Positions 46,428-55,461 of a stretch of 64,000 bases of DNA are shown here, in pieces (the first letter of the stretch is position 1; the number at the start of each line of letters is the position of its first letter). This DNA is from Bacillota bacterium (GTDB taxonomy: Bacteria > Bacillota > Sulfobacillia > Sulfobacillales > Sulfobacillaceae). Both the position numbers and the translations under genes were made by a program. Where the stretch lies: assembly GCA_021821465.1 (NCBI GenBank), contig JAKACM010000002.1, positions 1 to 64,000 on the forward strand. Reading direction: 5' to 3'. The notes beneath the pieces were generated by a model. The model saw only the letters and a program-made list of their open reading frames with translations, had not been told where the DNA came from and did no database searches.

Positions 46428-48062
46428 GTGACTCGTGTCGAACAACATCGTGTCGGAAACCGAATGTCGGCATATTGGTTATTATGGGTGAGTGTCTCCG
46501 TGGCTCCATTGTTGGCTTATGCCAGCCCCTTATGGAATAACTTACTGGCTGACACGCCCATTGCCGATTTAATTTGGATCCCGATTATTGCATTGGGATG
46601 GGCGTTATGGAATATTCTATCCGACAACAATTCCCCAGAGCCGGATGACGGAGAACTCAACTTCATTTTGGGCACCATGTTGGCTGTCATGACAGGCGCG
46701 GCACTAATCTTGGCTCCGGAAAGATGGCCAATCTTATTCGTTCACGATCATGGCGGATTATTGTTATGGCCGTTTTGGATTTTGGCCATGACCTGGCTCT
46801 TTTGGGGACTTTCTGCCACCAGAGCCGTTCTGGCTCCCTTAACCTATTTGTTCTTGGTCTGGCCTCCAATTTTTGAAGCTGTCGCCAACGCTACGCAAAA
46901 TGTATTGGTCCATTGGGCAGTCGGATCCTTGGTTCTGTTCTCTCATGATGTCCAATGGCTTGTTCCTTCCTTGCCCGTTGGAACATTCTCGGTGTTGTAC
47001 CACAACCATCCGGTTCTGGTTGTGGTGGCTCAAGCCTGTAGCGGTGCAGACAGTCTCTTGGGTTCTGCCATCGTCATTCCGGTTTTATGGTTTGCCTTCA
47101 AAGGACGCCTGATAAGCAAGATGTGGATTAGTCTCCTGGCTCTTCTCGGATCCCTAATTATTAACTGGGTCCGTCTGGCTATTATTGTGCTGGCCGTTCA
47201 CCTGATTGGTCCCGGCATCACTTTTTCCGATATTCATCCCATCCTCGGCTTTTTGTTATTTGCCCTTTTGGTCGCAGGACTCCTGCTTTTGTCTCGACCT
47301 CTCGGGCTCGGTGTTCCCCCTCTCTCTTTAGACCCTCACATTAAGAAACCCGGATGGGGGCGAATAAGCAGTGCCGCGGTTTTAGCCGGAATCATCGTGA
47401 TTCTCTTGTGGCCATTGTTTTCACTTCCCGAAGGATCCTTTGGGAATCCGTCTACAGTACCGGTTTTCAATCCTCGTACCTTTCTTCCCCCCTTACCGGG
47501 GTTTGCAAAAAACCCGGTGTATTATGCCAATGAATCTTCGGTTTTGGGGCCGGGGGCGGCCACTCAGGCCGATATGTATTTCATTTCTGCCGGCACGGGC
47601 CAGGCCCTCGTCGAAATGTGGAGCACGCCTTCCGCGGCTAAATTGGCAACATACGGATTTCATGCCTGCCTTTTGTATCATGGAGATACCCTAAAGGCTG
47701 TGAAGTCATTCCAACTGGTACCCGGAGTCATTGCCACGGCTTACAGTGTTCAACTGCCGCCCAATTATGTCGGAGGTCCCCGTTCGACCTACGTCGATGT
47801 GGAATGGAACGACGCGGTTAGTGTTCACGGTCAAATTCGGTATATGCGGTGGTCAATCGCTGCTTTTCCGCACAATGCTCCCCTTCTTCCCCCGGGATTT
47901 CGCTCCCCAGGCTCTTTGAAACCTTTATCGGTGGTTCAGTCCATGGTAGCACCATCCTCCCAAGGTCATTGGGATTCCTGGATTGTGAAAACGCGGACGA
48001 CTTTGGTGGCAATGGCCGGCACAATTTTCCGTAACAGTCTCGAAAATCCCGGGCCAAGATAA
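46428..48062 (+). CDS. Exosortase with extracytoplasmic C-terminal domain
   Basis: 544 residues from GTG at 46428, perfectly placed seven bases after AGGAGG. About eight to ten membrane helices (residues 12-335) carry the exosortase active-site set: cysteine in AQACSGADSLLGS (about residue 204), arginine in INWVRLAIIVLAVH (about 249) and histidine in DIHPILGFLLFALL (about 270). Exosortases cleave C-terminal sorting signals in the membrane. Residues 340-544 form an extracytoplasmic domain with YGFHACLLYHGD, reminiscent of the EpsI/DUF3485 partner fused to some exosortases. Likely substrates are the QLPEVP proteins at 45588 and 57794. Confidence 0.87.
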   Translation: MTRVEQHRVGNRMSAYWLLWVSVSVAPLLAYASPLWNNLLADTPIADLIWIPIIALGWALWNILSDNNSPEPDDGELNFILGTMLAVMTGAALILAPERWPILFVHDHGGLLLWPFWILAMTWLFWGLSATRAVLAPLTYLFLVWPPIFEAVANATQNVLVHWAVGSLVLFSHDVQWLVPSLPVGTFSVLYHNHPVLVVVAQACSGADSLLGSAIVIPVLWFAFKGRLISKMWISLLALLGSLIINWVRLAIIVLAVHLIGPGITFSDIHPILGFLLFALLVAGLLLLSRPLGLGVPPLSLDPHIKKPGWGRISSAAVLAGIIVILLWPLFSLPEGSFGNPSTVPVFNPRTFLPPLPGFAKNPVYYANESSVLGPGAATQADMYFISAGTGQALVEMWSTPSAAKLATYGFHACLLYHGDTLKAVKSFQLVPGVIATAYSVQLPPNYVGGPRSTYVDVEWNDAVSVHGQIRYMRWSIAAFPHNAPLLPPGFRSPGSLKPLSVVQSMVAPSSQGHWDSWIVKTRTTLVAMAGTIFRNSLENPGPR

Positions 48063-48163
48063 TTTCCGGGATAAAAGTCTAATGACAAAACATCTCCTCC
48101 CACAAGCAGACAAGTTATTCAATCGAGCAAGAGATCAAAAAAATACGAAGTGAGGCAACCTCC

Positions 48164-50365
48164 GTGAGTGTGAGTGTTATAGAACTGTGGAATCAGGTTC
48201 CATCTGTCACTTTGATTGCGAATAGGCAACAAAAAGAGACCGTGATGCCGAAGATTGATCCCTCCGCAGCATTTCTCCTCCGAGCCGATCAGGCACGAGA
48301 TGCCGGTATTCTGCCCTTTCGCCGCGAAGACGGCTGTTTATGGGTGGCTGCAGCCGAACCGTTATCCCCTGCCGCTTGGGCACTTTTGGACCCTTTAGGA
48401 CCCATACGCATCTATCGTACCGTTTTAATTGATTTGTTGATGGCTCAATGGCAAGTCTATGGCGAGGGGAATGAAAGCCCGCCACTCTTTGGAGAAATTG
48501 CCGTCAAAAATTTTTCTCTAAACCCTCAGTTGATTGATCAGGCTCTTGCCGCTCAACATCAACAAAAAGGGCCCATCGGGCAAGCGTGTATGACCATAAA
48601 TCTTCTAAATTCTTGGCAAGTCGCCACTGTGCTGAGTGAGCAAACCGGCATACCTTTAAACAATCTTCTTGACACGAATCCCCCGGATCATCCGAATCTT
48701 GACGACATTTGGTCTCTTTTAACCAAAGAAGAATGGAGACACTATGCCATGGTCCCCATTCGCCACACATCACAAGAAATCCTAATCGCTGTGGTTAATC
48801 CTTTTGACAACAAGGGCCCCATGTCCTTGGCCGCAAAAACCGACAAACGGATCACCCTCACATTAACCGGGGAAAGAGATATCGCATGGCGACTGGCTTC
48901 TCATTATCAGGAACAGGACCTTAATCTGAGCCAGTCTCATCTTCTCAGCACAAGTCCAGAGAATTCCGCCACCAAAACCTTGACGCGATCTCAATCCTTA
49001 ACCCTCTTGCTAATGAGTTTGCTTATCATCGTCATGATCCTATGGCGTCCTCAAATATCTCTCTCGGTGATAAGCAGTATGTTGATTCTCGCTTACGCCA
49101 CCTTAGTGGGCCATCGGCTATGGATTATCAACAAAGGCACACAATCCCAGAACGATCTGCGTTTCACTGCCGAAGATTTGCAAAAACTGAAGGATTCGGA
49201 TCTTCCCATGTACACGATTTTAATCCCAGCACGCGATGAAGCTGCGGTTCTGCCCATTATGACTCAAGCTCTGGAGCAATTGGATTATCCTGGGGATCGT
49301 CTGGACGTTAAACTCTTGCTGGAGGAAGATGACGAAACAACTTTGGCGGCCGCCCGCCAAGCTCATCTCCCCCATTTTGTCGAAATCGTCGTGGTTCCGG
49401 TGGCTGAACCACGGACCAAACCCAAGGCTTGCAATTTTGGATTACAACGCGCACGGGGAGAGTTCATTACGATCTATGACGCCGAAGATCTGCCGGACCC
49501 CTTGCAACTGAAAAAGGCGCTGTTGGCTTTTCGTGAAAAGGACAGCCGTTTGGCTTGTGTTCAAGCCAAGTTGTCCTACTTTAATGCAAATCAAAATCTC
49601 CTAACCCGGTGGTTTACCGCAGAATACGGCGCCTGGTTTGACTTGCTGTTGCCGGCTCTTCATGCGGCCGATATGCCCATTCCGTTAGGAGGCACGTCCA
49701 ATCATTTCCGCACCCGCGTCCTGAAAGAAATCGGAGCATGGGATCCGTACAACGTGACTGAAGATGCAGATCTGGGAATTCGGTTGCACAAAGCCGGCTA
49801 CCGCACCCTTGTCATGGATTCCATAACTTATGAAGAAGCCAATTCCGAGTTTATCAACTGGATCAGACAGCGTTCCCGTTGGATAAAAGGCTACTTGCAA
49901 ACATGGTTCGTACACATGCGTCATCCTCTCCAATTGCGCCGGCAATTAGGGCGCAAGGGTTTTTGGGGATTTCATTTGGCAATTTTGGGCACTCCTTTGA
50001 TGTTTATCCTAAATCCCGTGTACTGGTTTATCACCTCACTCTGGTTTATGACGCATTGGGATATCATCCCGCATCTGTTTCCACCCGGTATTTATTATCT
50101 GGGTATGATAAATCTTTTGATCGGCAATTTTGCCTTTACTTACCTCAACATTGTGGGAGCAGCCAAACGCGGCCACTGGGACTTGATACCCTATGCCATC
50201 CTCACTCCCATTTACTGGAGCATGATGTCCTTAGCCTCATGGAAGGCTCTAATCCAGCTTATAACCAGGCCCTCACATTGGGAAAAAACTCAACATGGGC
50301 TGGTTGACTGGAAGAAAATCGGAGGACAAACGCCAAATGTTGTGGGGCAGGAAGGAAGCCATTAA
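48164..50365 (+). CDS. MshEN-domain family 2 glycosyltransferase (NfrB-like)
   Basis: 733 residues from GTG at 48164; ATG at 48245 is an alternative. Residues about 30-260 resemble MshEN/GspE N-terminal modules (GPIGQACMTINLLNSWQVAT, VLSEQTGIPLNNLL), known to bind c-di-GMP in some proteins including NfrB. Two membrane helices at about 290-325 precede a processive GT2 domain: ILIPARDEAAVLP, IYDAEDLPDPL, NVTEDADLG and the QRSRW (QxxRW) motif. Four further helices follow. It should polymerise a sugar across the membrane, plausibly gated by c-di-GMP. Sits directly after the exosortase. Confidence 0.87.
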   Translation: MSVSVIELWNQVPSVTLIANRQQKETVMPKIDPSAAFLLRADQARDAGILPFRREDGCLWVAAAEPLSPAAWALLDPLGPIRIYRTVLIDLLMAQWQVYGEGNESPPLFGEIAVKNFSLNPQLIDQALAAQHQQKGPIGQACMTINLLNSWQVATVLSEQTGIPLNNLLDTNPPDHPNLDDIWSLLTKEEWRHYAMVPIRHTSQEILIAVVNPFDNKGPMSLAAKTDKRITLTLTGERDIAWRLASHYQEQDLNLSQSHLLSTSPENSATKTLTRSQSLTLLLMSLLIIVMILWRPQISLSVISSMLILAYATLVGHRLWIINKGTQSQNDLRFTAEDLQKLKDSDLPMYTILIPARDEAAVLPIMTQALEQLDYPGDRLDVKLLLEEDDETTLAAARQAHLPHFVEIVVVPVAEPRTKPKACNFGLQRARGEFITIYDAEDLPDPLQLKKALLAFREKDSRLACVQAKLSYFNANQNLLTRWFTAEYGAWFDLLLPALHAADMPIPLGGTSNHFRTRVLKEIGAWDPYNVTEDADLGIRLHKAGYRTLVMDSITYEEANSEFINWIRQRSRWIKGYLQTWFVHMRHPLQLRRQLGRKGFWGFHLAILGTPLMFILNPVYWFITSLWFMTHWDIIPHLFPPGIYYLGMINLLIGNFAFTYLNIVGAAKRGHWDLIPYAILTPIYWSMMSLASWKALIQLITRPSHWEKTQHGLVDWKKIGGQTPNVVGQEGSH

Positions 50366-50460
50366 CCATGAAACGGCTCAACTTGAACCCATCTTCCCGA
50401 ACGTCGCCCTTAATCGGCCGGATTCTCGCGAAACATCATCGTAATCGAAAGGAGTCAGTC

Positions 50461-50682
50461 ATGTTATTTCGACATTACATCATTATAGGGCCACTGATTG
50501 TTGTCGCGGCAAGTTTGATATTAATGCTTGGGACCTTTTGGATCATCGATTTCGCCCCCTTAACTTTTTTTGTAGGTACAGGAATAGTTTATGGCCTGCT
50601 GTCCTCACAGAAAAAGCGTAATAAAGTGAAAGGGCTCATCCCTATTCCGACAAGTGTTCCTCTGGAGGATTCCCATGAGTAG
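50461..50682 (+). CDS. Small two-helix membrane protein
   Basis: 73 residues from ATG at 50461 (AAAGGAG six bases upstream). Helices at about residues 5-25 and 30-45, then a basic segment SSQKKRNKVKG. Its end overlaps the start of the next gene. No family was recognised. Placement between two glycosyltransferases suggests an accessory subunit of the synthase. Confidence 0.6.
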   Translation: MLFRHYIIIGPLIVVAASLILMLGTFWIIDFAPLTFFVGTGIVYGLLSSQKKRNKVKGLIPIPTSVPLEDSHE

Positions 50683-52345
50683 TGCTATCGTTGATTCTCC
50701 ACGCCGTATTGAGCCCCTTCACGCACCAGAGATAAAATCTCCCCTGGTCACAGAAACCCGTCATAAAATGAGCCTTGAAACCTTACTCTCATTGTTGGCA
50801 TTTGTTGTGAATTGTGCCGCCGCGGTGTATCTTGTATTCGACATTCATTACTACGCGGGAGACGCGATATCTCGAGTAGCCAACGCCTATTACGTATTAT
50901 TCAGCCGCAATCCCCATTTGGGCGCCATTGGCTTTATTTGGAACCCATTGCCCAGCCTCTTGGAACTCCCTCTCGTGACTCTTCATCCGTGGTTCGGATC
51001 TGTTGTCACTAAAGGCCTGGCCGGATCGTTAATCTCAGCCGGATTGGGATCTGTAGGAACGTATCATCTTGCCCGTATTCTCCAAAATATGTCCCTACCG
51101 AAGTCGTGGCGAATAATCCTGACTTTGTGCTTTTCTCTCAATCCCCTTATCGTCCTTTATGGGGCTAATGGGATGAGCGATATCATGTGGGTGGCATGTA
51201 TGTTAGGAACCTACAGCGGGCTCTTCGATTATCTTCAGTCCGGTTCGCTTCGCCGTTTGGTTGCGGCGGGTATTTGGCTAGCCATGGGTTTGGGAATGCG
51301 CTACGAAGCCGTGCCCTTCGGTCTTCTGGTGATAATCGCCCTAATCTTGGGGCAATGGGGAACAAAACACTTATCTCACATACAAGGCTCCGCAATTCTT
51401 TTAGGTGCGCCTATTGTGTTTGCGGGAGGGGTCTGGATCTATTTTAACTGGATTATCATGAAAAACCCGCTTTATTTTCTCAATTCCAGTTATGGCAATT
51501 TAGCCCAAACCGCAACCGGAGCCTACATGACCTCCGCTATGATCAAGGCCCATCACCATATCTTAAGCGCCATTCTTTATATTGTACGCTTTGGCCTATT
51601 ATATTGGCCCATTTACCCCGGATTTTTGGTAACCTTGTGGTACTCTTTCGGAAAAAAGCGCGATCCACGCGCTCTTATTCTCATTGCAGGAACCATCGGG
51701 GCAGAATTACTGGAGCTGTTCTTCTCCTATGAAGGACATTTGGGCCAATGGGACCGATACTTTCTTGAATTTATTCCCAACGGAATTCTTTTGGGATCCT
51801 TTGCCGCCCACAAAATTTTCTCTGCACGACAATCTTGGTCAAAAACCCGGCGAGTATGGGCCGGCATATTTCTCATGGTCCTTTTTATCTCCGGCAGCAT
51901 GTTCACGGCAAAAACTTTGCAGGTATCCTATCTGGGCCACCCAGACGGACAGATTCTCAATGCCGTCTTTCAAGGTCAGTCCTTGAAAAATACCGGAAAC
52001 AATCCTTTTTATGGTGACCAACGGCTTATACAATATATCAATCACCATCCCCATCTCAGTATTTTGGCGGACACTTTTATTGATTGGCCGATTATTATTC
52101 GCTCCCAGCACCTCAATCAGTTCACCATCACATCCGATTACAATTTTTCGTCAGTTCTTCATAATCCGAAAGGACGCATTGCCGCATTTCTCGTCCCCGA
52201 GCCGATAAAGGTCGCGCAACTGGACGCCATTAATCGCGCATGGCCTGGATTGTGGGCCGGACACGTAACATGGACACGCCTTATTCGGGCTTTCCCCGGG
52301 GGAAATAACTACCGGCTCTATGCCATTTTACCCTCGGCCCCCTAG
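50675..52345 (+). CDS. Polytopic membrane glycosyltransferase, GT39/ArnT-like
   Basis: 556 residues from ATG at 50675 (GGAGG six bases upstream), overlapping the preceding stop. About ten to twelve helices. The first extracytoplasmic loop has YYAGDAISRVANAYYVLF, an acidic residue in the position used by protein-mannosyltransferase and ArnT-type enzymes. GMRYEAVPFGLLVI and a C-terminal soluble tail follow. Such enzymes move a sugar from a polyprenyl phosphate donor to a protein or lipid outside the membrane. The donor could be made by the GT2-GtrA protein at 55462. Confidence 0.75.
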   Translation: MSSAIVDSPRRIEPLHAPEIKSPLVTETRHKMSLETLLSLLAFVVNCAAAVYLVFDIHYYAGDAISRVANAYYVLFSRNPHLGAIGFIWNPLPSLLELPLVTLHPWFGSVVTKGLAGSLISAGLGSVGTYHLARILQNMSLPKSWRIILTLCFSLNPLIVLYGANGMSDIMWVACMLGTYSGLFDYLQSGSLRRLVAAGIWLAMGLGMRYEAVPFGLLVIIALILGQWGTKHLSHIQGSAILLGAPIVFAGGVWIYFNWIIMKNPLYFLNSSYGNLAQTATGAYMTSAMIKAHHHILSAILYIVRFGLLYWPIYPGFLVTLWYSFGKKRDPRALILIAGTIGAELLELFFSYEGHLGQWDRYFLEFIPNGILLGSFAAHKIFSARQSWSKTRRVWAGIFLMVLFISGSMFTAKTLQVSYLGHPDGQILNAVFQGQSLKNTGNNPFYGDQRLIQYINHHPHLSILADTFIDWPIIIRSQHLNQFTITSDYNFSSVLHNPKGRIAAFLVPEPIKVAQLDAINRAWPGLWAGHVTWTRLIRAFPGGNNYRLYAILPSAP

Positions 52346-52545
52346 AATTTATCGCTTCGAGATGTTGCATTGATACCCCGTGCGTGGTATCCAAAAAAAT
52401 TTACGAAGAATTATCCGGATACGATTTGACGAAAGAAATCCGACCGATTATGGTAAAAATATCATCATAAACATCTTCCTCTAATTGTTCAACAATTGCG
52501 TGACACAAAAAGTGATAACAAAGATGAGAGGTTGAACAGAAGGGC

Positions 52546-52645
52546 GCATCGAAAAGGGCAAACCTAGCGAAAACTAGGGACGCAAAACTAGAGGGGCTTC
52601 TCGTTAATAAGCGAATGCCAGCCAGTTGCCGAAATGGGAGCGGAT
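52546..52645 (+). ncRNA. Cyclic di-GMP-I (GEMM-I) riboswitch
   Basis: The conserved core reads GGGCAAACC, stem CCTAG/CTAGG closed by a purine loop, GGGACGCAAA, a second stem, then GCCAGCC and GTTGCCG. These are the hallmark segments of the class I c-di-GMP aptamer, including the tetraloop stem and the GCCAGCC receptor part. It is followed within ten bases by an intrinsic terminator and then the IPT-repeat secreted protein gene, so it should control that gene by c-di-GMP level. Confidence 0.92.
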
Positions 52646-52652
52646 AAAAAAA

Positions 52653-52690
52653 GGACACTTTCCCAACTTTCGGGAAGGTGTCCTTTTTTT
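52653..52690 (+). terminator. Riboswitch expression-platform terminator
   Basis: GGACACTTTCCC (52653-52664), seven-base loop, GGGAAGGTGTCC (52672-52683; one G-U pair), then seven T. It lies just after the c-di-GMP aptamer and 33 bases before the start codon. Confidence 0.92.
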
Positions 52691-52722
52691 CAACATTCTC
52701 CGCACAAGGGGGAATAGTCGAT

Positions 52723-55029
52723 ATGCGCGTTCTCGCGAAAACTCTAGTCGTTTGTCTAGGTCTTATGATTCTTAGCACCACCAATGTTCCCCTGAAAATG
52801 GACAGCACGGCCACAGTTCAGATCCCCTCACCACTTCGCACCACCATTAGTCGCCTTGATTACGGGATCAATGTATTCTCTTACGATAATCAACTTAATG
52901 CTCCCTCCACGCTTCCCGCTTTAAAACAATTAGACTTCGGGATGCAACAGTTTCCCAATGCGAATGAATGGAGTTGGACATCGAATTCTTTTCGTTCCGG
53001 CGGACAGGCTCCAGTTTCCTTAAAGGACTGGGGCCACATCTTACAATCGACCGGCAATCAAGGGTTGTTCATCTTTAATTATGATGAAAATCCTACGTTT
53101 ACCGGCGGTGGCACCCCCCAAGACGCCGCAGAGCTCACACAATACATCATGGCACAGCATCTGCCCATATCAGCCATCGTGATCGGCAGTGAAGAGTACG
53201 GATCATGGGATCACTATGCCAATCTTAACCCTTCATTTTCCCCGCAGTATTATGCCCATCAGTCGGCCTTGATTGCCCAAGCCATTCACCTGGTCGATCC
53301 CGCAATGAAGGTGGGGGTCTCCTTTACACTGGGCCAAGGTCCCAACAGCTTGCAATGGGATCAGACGGTGTTGCGCCAAGATGGCCCCTACATCAATTTT
53401 GTCAGCGTTCACGATTATCCGAATCAACAAACTCTGAGTAATCATTCGCTTTTGGCCAGCTTGCCGGGAGAAATTGCCCAGGCTATGCAGTTTATAAAAA
53501 CGGAAATTGCCGCCAATGTCCCTCCCCAGTACGCCTCTCACATACAAACCTGGGTCACCGAATTTAATCCCTATGGGCAGCCAGGACCCCAATCGTTGCA
53601 ACCGATTTACGGCGCAGCCATGGTCGAAAGTGCCATGCTTTGGAGAGCTTTTTCCGCGAACAGACTCTTTATTTGGAGTTATGACGGCCAAGCTCATGTC
53701 GCCAACTCATCATGGCCGGTCGCAACAAATTCTTCCCAACCTTTTGGACTCTTCGCTCTAACCGGAGACGGCCAAAGCCCTGAGTTGGGCATGAATGCCT
53801 TTTATCCTTCCGCCGTGGACTTGTCCCAATTTATGCAAGCTATTGGATCCCAAGGCCGTTTGTCCCTGTGGGCCACGCCCAACACGGTCGTGGGACAAGT
53901 GACTTCTAATCAAGGCTCACACGTGTTTGCCATTAATACCGGCACACAAACACAGACTTTGTCTTTATCTCATTCATCGTCCCAAATACCTCCGGCTTCC
54001 ATAGGGATTTACAGCAATCAGTCGGTTTCACCCTCTAACTTTCAGATAACCACTGATATGCCCGGAACTATGACCACTTACCAAGCAAATCTGCCCACGA
54101 TTCGGGAACCCTTGAGTGGTACACCCGGGGACACCATCACACTATCCGGATCGGGTTTCGGAGAAAAAAGCGTCAATTCTCATGTAGTCATCAGCCAAAA
54201 TGGAATAAATTACGGAGGAATTCAAGACGCTTATACCGTGTCGATCCAATCATGGACACCAAATCAAATCCGCTTTGTGATTCCCGGCGGTGCTTCGGGC
54301 CCCGCTCTCAGTACCGGATCAGCCCAGATTATTGTCGAAACCGGAAGCCAAGTGGTGTCTACACCCGCCCCCTTAACCATTTTGCCCGGATCTCACCCCA
54401 ATGCCTCTATTGCTTCGCAAAACATATATCCGGGAGGCCTGGTGACGATCTCAGGGTCTCACTTCGGCAATCAACAAGGTTCGGGTTATATTCTCATTTC
54501 TCAAAATGGCATTAACTATGGGGCCCCGTCTGATGTTTATAAAGTAGAGGTTATACAGTGGACCAATGATCAAATTCAAGTGCAGATTCCCGGCGGCGCT
54601 TCGGGCCCGGCCCTCACAACGGGAAAGGCATCGCTCCAAATTGTTAGCGCATCTCATCAAAGTACAGCGCCCCTAGCACTCACGATTGGCTCCCCGCCGC
54701 AGTTGAGTGCCGCGATAGATATGACATCAGCCGTTCATCCCGGCCAAATCGTTACCATAACCGGCTCGAACTTTGGTGTTCAACAAGGCCACGGTTATGT
54801 GGAAGTGAGTCAAAGTGGCGTAAACTATGGTGCACCGTCCGACTATTATCCGATTCAAATTCAGCATTGGTCAAACTCCGCCGTGTCTTTTATGGTGCCC
54901 ACCAACAAAGAATCTATTGACAATCGCTTTGAACCCAATCTGAGCCCCGGAAAAGCTACGGTGACCCTCACGAATGACACGGGATTAAAAAGTCTGCCCT
55001 TGTCTCTCATTGTTGCGGAAACTTCATGA
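52723..55029 (+). CDS. Secreted glycosidase-like protein with three IPT/TIG repeats
   Basis: 768 residues from ATG at 52723 (AAGGGGG ten bases upstream). Signal peptide at 1-24. Residues about 40-430 look like a clan-A TIM-barrel glycoside hydrolase: acid candidate in IVIGSEEYGSW, nucleophile candidate in QTWVTEFNPYGQPG, plus FVSVHDYPN. Three IPT/TIG-like repeats follow, about 95 residues apart, each with PGxxxTISGSxFG, SQNGINYG and IPGGASGPAL-type segments. There is no C-terminal sorting signal, so it is probably released. It lies behind a c-di-GMP riboswitch, so a role in processing or binding the locus polysaccharide is likely. Confidence 0.8.
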   Translation: MRVLAKTLVVCLGLMILSTTNVPLKMDSTATVQIPSPLRTTISRLDYGINVFSYDNQLNAPSTLPALKQLDFGMQQFPNANEWSWTSNSFRSGGQAPVSLKDWGHILQSTGNQGLFIFNYDENPTFTGGGTPQDAAELTQYIMAQHLPISAIVIGSEEYGSWDHYANLNPSFSPQYYAHQSALIAQAIHLVDPAMKVGVSFTLGQGPNSLQWDQTVLRQDGPYINFVSVHDYPNQQTLSNHSLLASLPGEIAQAMQFIKTEIAANVPPQYASHIQTWVTEFNPYGQPGPQSLQPIYGAAMVESAMLWRAFSANRLFIWSYDGQAHVANSSWPVATNSSQPFGLFALTGDGQSPELGMNAFYPSAVDLSQFMQAIGSQGRLSLWATPNTVVGQVTSNQGSHVFAINTGTQTQTLSLSHSSSQIPPASIGIYSNQSVSPSNFQITTDMPGTMTTYQANLPTIREPLSGTPGDTITLSGSGFGEKSVNSHVVISQNGINYGGIQDAYTVSIQSWTPNQIRFVIPGGASGPALSTGSAQIIVETGSQVVSTPAPLTILPGSHPNASIASQNIYPGGLVTISGSHFGNQQGSGYILISQNGINYGAPSDVYKVEVIQWTNDQIQVQIPGGASGPALTTGKASLQIVSASHQSTAPLALTIGSPPQLSAAIDMTSAVHPGQIVTITGSNFGVQQGHGYVEVSQSGVNYGAPSDYYPIQIQHWSNSAVSFMVPTNKESIDNRFEPNLSPGKATVTLTNDTGLKSLPLSLIVAETS

Positions 55030-55054
55030 TCTTAACCTCAATTACTCTGTCTAT

Positions 55055-55088
55055 TCCCGGCACGGAATTCTTGGTGCCGGGATTTTTT
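55055..55088 (+). terminator. Terminator after the IPT-repeat protein gene
   Basis: TCCCGGCAC (55055-55063), ten-base loop, GTGCCGGGA (55074-55082), then TTTTTT. Confidence 0.92.
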
Positions 55089-55461
55089 ATTCTGAGAAGG
55101 TTTTGCGAATAGATCGTTTGTGTTGAGGACTCCATAACCCTTGGACATGGATATGTTAGCTCATGACAGAGTCTTCGAAGATCCCTTGTCACCGTAGTCT
55201 TCTTGTTGTCCAACCCTATAGCCATCTTCCCTAAGTCCGCAAAACTCCTGTCCTCGGTACCCAATTGTCCGTGATCGTTCACCGAGCCGTCATGATTTCC
55301 TTCACAATAATGGTTTCACCCCGGTTCTCGGCGCATCCGAATAGGGTGGCCGTCTTTAAACCTCGTTGAGACACACTTTGGGACGGGTGATCGGACTGTA
55401 TGTCCAAGCCTTCTTTTCTAGGATAGATTTAACAAGAATTGAGGGAGGCCATGGTTCTGCT

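Noticed and set aside
52401-52814. 137-codon minus-strand frame
   Set aside because: It covers the c-di-GMP riboswitch, terminator and gene start on the plus strand; its peptide is not family-like.
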